Source: an uncultured Hungatella sp.
GTDB lineage: Bacteria > Bacillota > Clostridia > Lachnospirales > Lachnospiraceae
Direction: 5' to 3'
Assembly: GCA_959018155.1 (NCBI GenBank)
Contig: CAUEKH010000204.1
Coordinates: forward strand, 1-5,389
Length of the DNA stretch: 5,389 nucleotides
Positions within the stretch are counted from its first letter, which is position 1. Each line of letters begins with the position of its first letter. Below the pieces are notes generated by a model, which worked only from the letters and a program-made list of their open reading frames with translations, searched no databases and was not told the origin of the DNA. This document shows positions 1-5,389 of this stretch, piece by piece. The position numbers and the translations under genes were made by a program.

Positions 1-734
1 CAATTGTAGAATTAATTAACGAACGGGGATTCGTGCATTTTACAGAATTAAAGCAGCATTTTCCCAACGTATCGGAGATGACACTCCGCCGTGATCTGGA
101 GTATCTCGACCGGTCGAAGCAGATTGTGCGTACCCACGGCGGGGCAAAATCGCTGGACATCATCATCGGAACCGAGGATTTCTTTTCCAACCGTTCCGTA
201 CGCAATATGGAGGAAAAGAGGCTCATTGCCTCCAAGGCTGTGTCGTTCATTGAACCCGGAAGTGTCATATTTATTGATTCCGGTTCTACTACAACGGAAT
301 TTTCCAAGGTGTTTCCTGACGGAAAATATACGATATTTACAAACAGCATCAGCTGCGCTTACGAGTTGGCCCGCTTATCTCAGGCAAAGGTCCACGTTCT
401 GGGGGGACAGTTAAACAGCCCCAGTTTAAGCGTGAACGGTTCGCGGACCACTGATTTCCTTGAAACCATCAACTTCTCCACTGTCTTTTTCGGTGTCACC
501 GGTTACAGCAGCACACGCGGTTTTACCTGCGGGGAGGAGGAGGAATTCAAGCTGAAGAATACGGTCCTCCGAAAATCGGAACGGGCTGTCATGCTGATGG
601 ATTCCACAAAAATCGGAATCGTCAGCACCTTCACTTTTGCCACCATGCAGGATGTGGACGTTATCGTCTCTGACGGAAATTTAAGTCAGGCTATCATGCG
701 GCAGGCTGACCAGTTCCACGTTAAGGTTGTGTAG
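1..734 (+). CDS. DeoR-family transcriptional repressor (5' end cut by window)
   Basis: This is a DNA-binding repressor of the DeoR/GlpR family, which usually controls a sugar or polyol operon and releases DNA on binding a sugar phosphate. The reading frame is open from the first full codon at 3, and the winged helix-turn-helix already begins there, so the GTG at 33 is not the true start; roughly ten N-terminal residues lie outside the window. Counting from codon 3, the recognition helix is around residues 24-32 (SEMTLRRDL), followed by the family signature IVRTHGGA (41-48). The C-terminal effector domain shows the phosphate-binding type loop DSGSTTT (92-98), TNS near 113-115, the GVTGYSS stretch near 164 where many relatives have GADG, and DSTK near 200-203. 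The visible 243 residues fit a usual length near 250. The regulated genes are probably upstream, outside the window; the ligand cannot be read from the sequence. A terminator follows 43 nt after the stop. Confidence 0.9.
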   Translation, partial: IVELINERGFVHFTELKQHFPNVSEMTLRRDLEYLDRSKQIVRTHGGAKSLDIIIGTEDFFSNRSVRNMEEKRLIASKAVSFIEPGSVIFIDSGSTTTEFSKVFPDGKYTIFTNSISCAYELARLSQAKVHVLGGQLNSPSLSVNGSRTTDFLETINFSTVFFGVTGYSSTRGFTCGEEEEFKLKNTVLRKSERAVMLMDSTKIGIVSTFTFATMQDVDVIVSDGNLSQAIMRQADQFHVKVV

Positions 735-777
735 ATAGTACCATTGAGTTTCCTATACCGGTTATTTTCAATCACAC

Positions 778-819
778 AGGGGAGTCACTCGAATCAGCCA
801 TCGAGTGACTCCTCTTTTT
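778..819 (+). terminator. Intrinsic terminator of the deoR-type gene
   Basis: A perfect 12-bp inverted repeat (781-792 with 801-812, arm GGAGTCACTCGA) encloses the 8-nt loop ATCAGCCA. The stem can extend by three more pairs (778-780 with 813-815, one of them G-U), and a run of five T ends at 819. The T run exists only on the plus strand, so it terminates rightward transcription from the DeoR-family gene and not the opposing ribosomal operon. Confidence 0.93.
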
Positions 820-830
820 GGGGAAAATTC

Positions 831-885
831 AAAAAAAGAGACTGCGAAACGAGAGTTAAATCAACTCCGTTTTTTTCACAGTCTC
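831..885 (-). terminator. Intrinsic terminator of the infC-rpmI-rplT operon
   Basis: Read on the minus strand, GAGACTGTGAAA (885-874) pairs with TTTCGCAGTCTC (849-838) in a 12-bp stem with one U-G pair, followed at once by seven T (837-831). The region between the arms can form a second small hairpin (GAGTT with AACTC around loop GATTT). It starts 27 nt after the rplT stop and is distinct from the deoR terminator on the other strand, so the 178-bp gap between the two convergent genes is almost entirely two back-to-back terminators. Confidence 0.93.
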
Positions 886-912
886 CTTCAAATTTATAAT
901 ATGCAATTTCTA

Positions 913-1269
913 TTAAGCAACTTTGCTTTTTGCAAGCTCTGCCAGCTTAGCAAATCCTTCTGCATCATTAACAGCCATATCAGCCAGGACTTTTCTGTTT
1001 AAATCAACACCAGCCAGCTTTAATCCGTGCATAAATACACTGTAGGATAAGCCATTGATACGTGCTGCAGCGTTGATACGTGCAATCCATAACTGTCTGA
1101 ACTGTCTCTTTCTCTCTTTTCTGCCTGCGTAGGAGCTGGTTAATGCTCTCATGACAGACTGCTTTGCTACTCTATACTGTTTGGAACGAGCGCCTCTGTA
1201 GCCTTTAGCCATCTTTAACACTCTGTTATGTTTCTTCTTAGCGTTCATACCGCCTTTAATTCTTGCCAT
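913..1269 (-). CDS. rplT: Large ribosomal subunit protein L20 (bL20)
   Basis: L20 binds 23S rRNA early in 50S assembly and, in Firmicutes and Enterobacteria, also represses its own operon by binding the mRNA. The 118-residue length is typical. The family is recognised from MARIKGG at the N-terminus, the very basic extension rich in Lys/Arg to about residue 58, and the core block near residues 55-79 ([16 protein letters not shown], then NGLSYSVF). It is the last gene of infC-rpmI-rplT; the 29-nt gap after rpmI carries AAGGAGG about 8 nt before the ATG, which fixes the start. The presumed autoregulatory target is the leader at 2032-2246. Nothing unusual is seen in the protein. Confidence 0.98.
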   Translation of the reverse strand: MARIKGGMNAKKKHNRVLKMAKGYRGARSKQYRVAKQSVMRALTSSYAGRKERKRQFRQLWIARINAAARINGLSYSVFMHGLKLAGVDLNRKVLADMAVNDAEGFAKLAELAKSKVA

Positions 1270-1298
1270 CGGTTTTTCCTCCTTCTTAACTTAAGATC

Positions 1299-1496
1299 CT
1301 ATAAATATGGTAAAATCTTCTTCATTACTTTTGCGTTGGTTGCATCAGTAACAATATCTTTTCTAAGATTTCTTTTTCTCTTTGTAGACTTCTTAGTTAA
1401 GATGTGAGATTTGTAAGCTTTGTTTCTTACAAGCTTTCCTGTACCGGTCTTTTTGAAACGCTTTGCAGCTGCTCTGCTTGTTTTTAATTTAGGCAT
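1299..1496 (-). CDS. rpmI: Large ribosomal subunit protein L35 (bL35)
   Basis: L35 is a small basic protein of the 50S subunit. The 65 residues match the family length and show its features: [20 protein letters not shown] at the start, a KSHILTKK segment near 29-36 and KRKRNLR near 39-45, ending in ILPYL. It is the middle gene of the operon. AAGGAGG sits about 8 nt before the ATG, in the 28-nt gap after infC. The downstream gap to rplT is 29 nt with its own strong ribosome binding site, so the two ribosomal proteins are separately initiated from one transcript. Confidence 0.98.
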   Translation of the reverse strand: MPKLKTSRAAAKRFKKTGTGKLVRNKAYKSHILTKKSTKRKRNLRKDIVTDATNAKVMKKILPYL

Positions 1497-1524
1497 TGTA
1501 TTTTCCTCCTTGATAATGTTCTAC

Positions 1525-2031
1525 TTAACGTTTTGGTGTTAAAAACATAACCATGCTTCTTCCTTCCACCTTCGACGGCTTATCAATCGTCGCTATATCG
1601 GCTAACGCTTTCGCGAAATCATCCAGGATATACTTTGACTTTGACATGTGTGCCATCTCACGACCTCTGAAACGTAAGGTTACCTTGACCTTATCTCCCT
1701 TTTCGAGGAACTTCCTTGCGGCGCTCGTCTTTGTATTTAAATCATTCGTATCAATGTTGGGAGATAAACGGACTTCTTTAATCTCGATTACCTTCTGTTT
1801 CTTTTTAGCATCTTTTTCTTTTCTTGCCAGTTCGTATCTGTATTTACCGTAGTCGATAATCTTACAAACCGGTGGCTTTGCTGTCGGAGCAATCTTAACC
1901 AGGTCGAGTTCCGCTTCCTTTGCAAGCTGTAACGCATCTCTTGCGGACATCACCCCTAACTGTTCTCCATCTTCACCAATCAATCGAACTTCCTTGTCTC
2001 TAATCTGTTCGTTAATCATTAAATCGCTAAT
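1525..2031 (-). CDS. infC: Translation initiation factor IF-3, ATT start codon
   Basis: IF3 binds the 30S subunit, blocks premature 50S joining and rejects non-standard start codons and wrong initiator tRNA. From the ATG at 2019 the product has 164 residues, but that ATG lacks a well-placed ribosome binding site: GGAGG (2045-2041) is 21 nt upstream. Four codons earlier an in-frame ATT (2031-2029) lies 9 nt after GGAGG, giving a 168-residue protein beginning MSDLMINEQIRDKEVR; an in-frame TGA at 2049-2047 prevents further extension. AUU starts are a known feature of infC in E. coli and bacilli and allow IF3 to repress itself. The N-domain carries the IF3 signature CKIIDYGKYRYE, then a Lys-rich linker, then the C-domain with VTLRFRGREMAH, the main 30S-binding part. 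It is the first gene of the operon. Confidence 0.93.
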   Translation of the reverse strand: MSDLMINEQIRDKEVRLIGEDGEQLGVMSARDALQLAKEAELDLVKIAPTAKPPVCKIIDYGKYRYELARKEKDAKKKQKVIEIKEVRLSPNIDTNDLNTKTSAARKFLEKGDKVKVTLRFRGREMAHMSKSKYILDDFAKALADIATIDKPSKVEGRSMVMFLTPKR

Positions 2032-2040
2032 TGTCGTGCA

Positions 2041-2045
2041 CCTCC
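2041..2045 (-). promoter_or_regulatory. Ribosome binding site deciding the infC ATT start
   Basis: GGAGG on the minus strand is followed by nine nucleotides (TGCACGACA) and then ATT at 2031-2029. That is normal spacing for the ATT, whereas the first in-frame ATG is 21 nt away. No other purine-rich site lies between this one and the ATG. Confidence 0.85.
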
Positions 2046-2097
2046 ATCATATAGTGTGTGTATTTGGTCGGAATCCACATTTCAGTCCTTCGGACAT

Positions 2098-2127
2098 AAA
2101 AAAAGTAGATAGACATACGCTATCCAC
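2098..2127 (-). terminator. Attenuator terminator inside the infC leader
   Basis: On the minus strand GTGGATAG (2127-2120) pairs with CTATCTAC (2112-2105; one G-U pair) around loop CGTATGT, followed by seven T (2104-2098). It precedes infC by about 67 nt with no coding gene before it, so it is a regulated leader terminator and not the end of a gene. Confidence 0.88.
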
Positions 2128-2229
2128 CACCAGAGTCTTACCATCTGCATTATTCACCCATGCAAATAAGGCTATGAACCAGGGTCACTTACTCGTGCCG
2201 TGGTGAGGCGGATACCTGCTTTCCTGTCT

Positions 2230-2243
2230 GTTGCTCTCACAAC
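2230..2243 (-). other. 5'-terminal hairpin with GNRA tetraloop in the infC mRNA
   Basis: GTTGT (2243-2239) pairs with GCAAC (2234-2230), with a U-G closing pair, around the tetraloop GAGA, a GNRA loop. It lies within a few nucleotides of the expected transcription start. It may protect the 5' end of the message or form part of the L20 leader fold; either role is inference. Confidence 0.6.
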
Positions 2244-2250
2244 TTTAGAT

Positions 2251-2279
2251 AGTTTACTACTAATTGGAGAAAATGTCAA
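2251..2279 (-). promoter_or_regulatory. Housekeeping sigma promoter of infC-rpmI-rplT
   Basis: A perfect -35 TTGACA (2279-2274) is followed by exactly 17 nt and the -10 hexamer TAAACT (2256-2251), four of six matches to TATAAT. The start is expected near 2246-2243. The site lies just upstream of the leader and downstream of an A/T-rich tract region that may boost it. Confidence 0.85.
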
Positions 2280-2283
2280 CAGC

Positions 2284-2336
2284 AAATTTTGATGTTTTCC
2301 ATGTTTTCCATCGTTTTTCGAATTTTCGAATTTTTT
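2284..2336 (-). repeat. Phased A/T tracts and short tandem repeats upstream of the infC promoter
   Basis: Six runs of 4-6 T (plus strand; A on the transcribed-direction strand) are centred near 2287, 2296.5, 2305.5, 2316, 2324.5 and 2333.5, about 9-10 bp apart. They arise partly from two short direct repeats: ATGTTTTCC twice (2292-2300, 2301-2309) and TTTTCGAA twice (2315-2322, 2323-2330). The block ends about five bases before the -35 box, the place of an UP element or a curved-DNA activator. Function is inferred from position and composition only. Confidence 0.55.
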
Positions 2337-2357
2337 CCAATTAATTCTCAATTCCAG

Positions 2358-2414
2358 CCAGGACAGGCACACCCCTGGTTTCCCCGTACTTCCGGTTTGG
2401 TGTCCCTGTCCTGG
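2358..2414. repeat. 16-bp inverted repeat downstream of the antiterminator gene
   Basis: CCAGGACAGGCACACC (2358-2373) is the reverse complement of GGTGTCCCTGTCCTGG (2399-2414) at 15 of 16 positions, with a 25-nt spacer. It begins about 20 nt after the stop of the PRD-protein gene, the usual place of a terminator, but neither strand has a T run directly after the stem. It could be a 3'-end stabilising hairpin, a weak terminator or a protein-binding site. The rest of the gap 2280-2434 holds the A-tract block and the infC -35 box; no further gene is seen there. Confidence 0.7.
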
Positions 2415-2434
2415 TAGCTGTCTTCTTTCACTCC

Positions 2435-3319
2435 TCATGCTTCTCTGCCGGAACCGCTTTCCTTCTTTCCCCCTGCTGCCGCTGTCTCTGCCAGGATCCT
2501 GTGGATGTGGAGGACGAGATACCCCTCTTCCTGATCCGTCAGTTCCGTGTGAAACTCTTCCTTCACATAGATCCGTATCTTCTTCGTGCACTCCAGTTCC
2601 GAAGTGCAGACAGCGGTGATCTGCTCAAACAGAAGGTCCGATTCTTCCGACTTTAGCTGCTGCCCGCTCACCAGCCGCTGGGCGAAGAGACGCACATGAG
2701 TGACATATCTGGAAAACGCAATCGTGTCCTCCTGGTAGATCAGCCCGTAGTGGTACTTCACAATATTTAACACATCGTCAACGGTCCTGTTAATTCTTAA
2801 ATTCTGGCTGTTATACGGATGGTTATACTGGGCGTTGATAAAATGGAACGCGATATTGCCGGCCTCATCCATGGGAATCGGAAGCCCTGTCCGCTCTCTT
2901 AAAAGCCGTACGCCGTACTGCCCCACGTCAAACTCGTCAGGGTTGAACTTCTTCATATCAAATACGTAGAAATTCTGCAGGACAATCCCGTCTTTCACCC
3001 GCCTGGCCGCAAATGCCAGATGGTCGGTTAAGGATAAATAGATGTGATCCATCAGCTCCATCCCGTACGTCTCCACCGCATAGTCGATAATCGTCTTGGC
3101 CAGTTCAAAATAGACGCTGTCCGTCTCAGCCGCCAGCCGGATGATATTTCTGGAAATCTCCCTGTCTCTCAATACAAAAACCTTTTCAATCTCTTTCTCC
3201 TGAAACTGATATCCAATGGCCTTGTTGTAACCGATCCCCTTCCCCATCAGAATCGTCTCGCATCCATCCTCGTCAAGCGCAAGCACCAGCGAGTTGTTCA
3301 GCACCTTTACTACACGCAT
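2435..3319 (-). CDS. BglG/LicT-family transcriptional antiterminator with two PRDs
   Basis: Proteins of this family bind an RNA hairpin (RAT) in the leader of a sugar operon and prevent termination; PTS phosphorylation of histidines in two PTS-regulation domains (PRDs) switches them. The 294 residues show the N-terminal CAT RNA-binding domain (about 1-55: KVLNNSLVLALDEDG, then MGKGIGYNKAIG), PRD1 (about 65-170) with H100 (TDHLAFA) and H159 (IAFHFIN), and PRD2 (about 175-280) with H208 (YVTHVRLF) and H271 (YLVLHIHRI). These fall almost exactly at the four regulatory histidines of LicT (100, 159, 207, 269). After 275 comes a short Ala/Gly/Lys/Ser-rich tail. The ATG is 9 nt after the GH1 stop with GGTGGGAG between, so it is the last gene of the PTS operon, unlike the common arrangement with the regulator first. 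It probably controls this operon, but the RAT target is outside the window. Confidence 0.93.
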   Translation of the reverse strand: MRVVKVLNNSLVLALDEDGCETILMGKGIGYNKAIGYQFQEKEIEKVFVLRDREISRNIIRLAAETDSVYFELAKTIIDYAVETYGMELMDHIYLSLTDHLAFAARRVKDGIVLQNFYVFDMKKFNPDEFDVGQYGVRLLRERTGLPIPMDEAGNIAFHFINAQYNHPYNSQNLRINRTVDDVLNIVKYHYGLIYQEDTIAFSRYVTHVRLFAQRLVSGQQLKSEESDLLFEQITAVCTSELECTKKIRIYVKEEFHTELTDQEEGYLVLHIHRILAETAAAGGKKESGSGREA

Positions 3320-3328
3320 ACTCCCACC

Positions 3329-5389
<2,061 letters not shown>

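Larger units (their letters stand above)
2032..2246 (-). promoter_or_regulatory. L20-type leader (attenuator) of the infC operon
   Basis: A non-coding leader of about 200 nt separates the promoter from infC. In Firmicutes this position is occupied by the L20 leader, where L20 binds the mRNA and causes premature termination. Visible here on the minus strand: a 5' hairpin (2243-2230), a central stem-loop (CTTA 2170-2167 with TAAG 2140-2137 and TTTGCAT 2166-2160 with ATGCAGA 2150-2144), an intrinsic terminator (2127-2098), and an alternative long-range helix. In the latter, TATCC (2214-2210) and ACCAC (2204-2200) pair with GGATA (2125-2121) and GTGGT (2130-2126), helped by GAGT (2194-2191) with ACTC (2136-2133). 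That helix uses seven of the eight bases of the terminator's 5' arm, so the two folds exclude each other. Assignment to the L20 family rests on gene context and architecture; no covariance search was made. Confidence 0.82.

Noticed and set aside
33..35. GTG as start of the DeoR-family protein
   Set aside because: The helix-turn-helix domain already begins upstream of it in the same open frame, so the true start is outside the window.
531..545. Purine run GGGGAGGAGGAGGAA in the DeoR-family gene, resembling a ribosome binding site
   Set aside because: No start codon follows at useful spacing, and it simply encodes the Gly-Glu run of the regulator.
805..1002. 65-codon open frame on the plus strand
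   Set aside because: It runs through both terminators and the antisense of rplT; it has no ribosome binding site and is a shadow.
2047..2097. Possible 16-codon leader peptide (ATG at 2097, TGA at 2049-2047) just before infC on the minus strand
   Set aside because: No ribosome binding site precedes it (the upstream bases are the T run of the attenuator), and the segment is better explained as part of the RNA leader.
2172..2591. 139-codon open frame on the minus strand
   Set aside because: It overlaps the 3' end of the antiterminator gene in another frame, the gap, the infC promoter and the leader; its protein is low-complexity and resembles no family.

Overview
The window looks like a chromosomal segment from a Gram-positive member of the Clostridia, most likely Lachnospiraceae. 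The reasons are the infC-rpmI-rplT order behind a Firmicutes-type attenuator leader, AGGAGG ribosome binding sites, and a beta-glucoside PTS operon with a BglG/LicT-type antiterminator. The family-level call is inference from protein and leader character, not a database match.

Layout, left to right. (1) 1-734, plus strand: a DeoR-family sugar-operon repressor, missing only its first few residues at the window edge, closed by an intrinsic terminator at 778-819. (2) 831-2279, minus strand: the translation operon infC (IF3) - rpmI (L35) - rplT (L20). It has a near-consensus promoter (2251-2279), a structured leader of about 200 nt with an internal intrinsic terminator (an L20-leader attenuator), and a strong terminator at 831-885 facing the deoR terminator tail to tail. 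infC most likely starts at an ATT codon at 2031-2029, not at the ATG four codons downstream. (3) 2280-2434: a non-coding gap holding phased A/T tracts upstream of the infC promoter and a 16-bp inverted repeat after the sugar operon. (4) 2435-5389, minus strand: a beta-glucoside operon in the order PTS enzyme II (C-terminal part only, IIC end plus IIA) - family 1 6-phospho-beta-glucosidase - BglG/LicT-type antiterminator. The operon promoter and its RNA antiterminator target lie beyond the right edge.

How the parts work together. The PTS protein would import and phosphorylate a beta-glucoside, and the GH1 enzyme would cleave the 6-phospho-sugar. The PRD protein, controlled by PTS phosphorylation, would let transcription proceed through the operon, including its own gene at the end. 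The translation operon is separate and appears self-regulated: L20 acting on the leader, and IF3 through its rare start codon.

The most striking observation is in the GH1 enzyme. Its nucleophile Glu and phosphate-binding Ser/Lys/Tyr are present, but the acid/base Glu of the family's N-E motif is Gly (codon GGA, one transition from GAA). No wholly new system is evident; the leader architecture, the ATT start, the changed catalytic residue and the A-tract promoter region are the points worth following.
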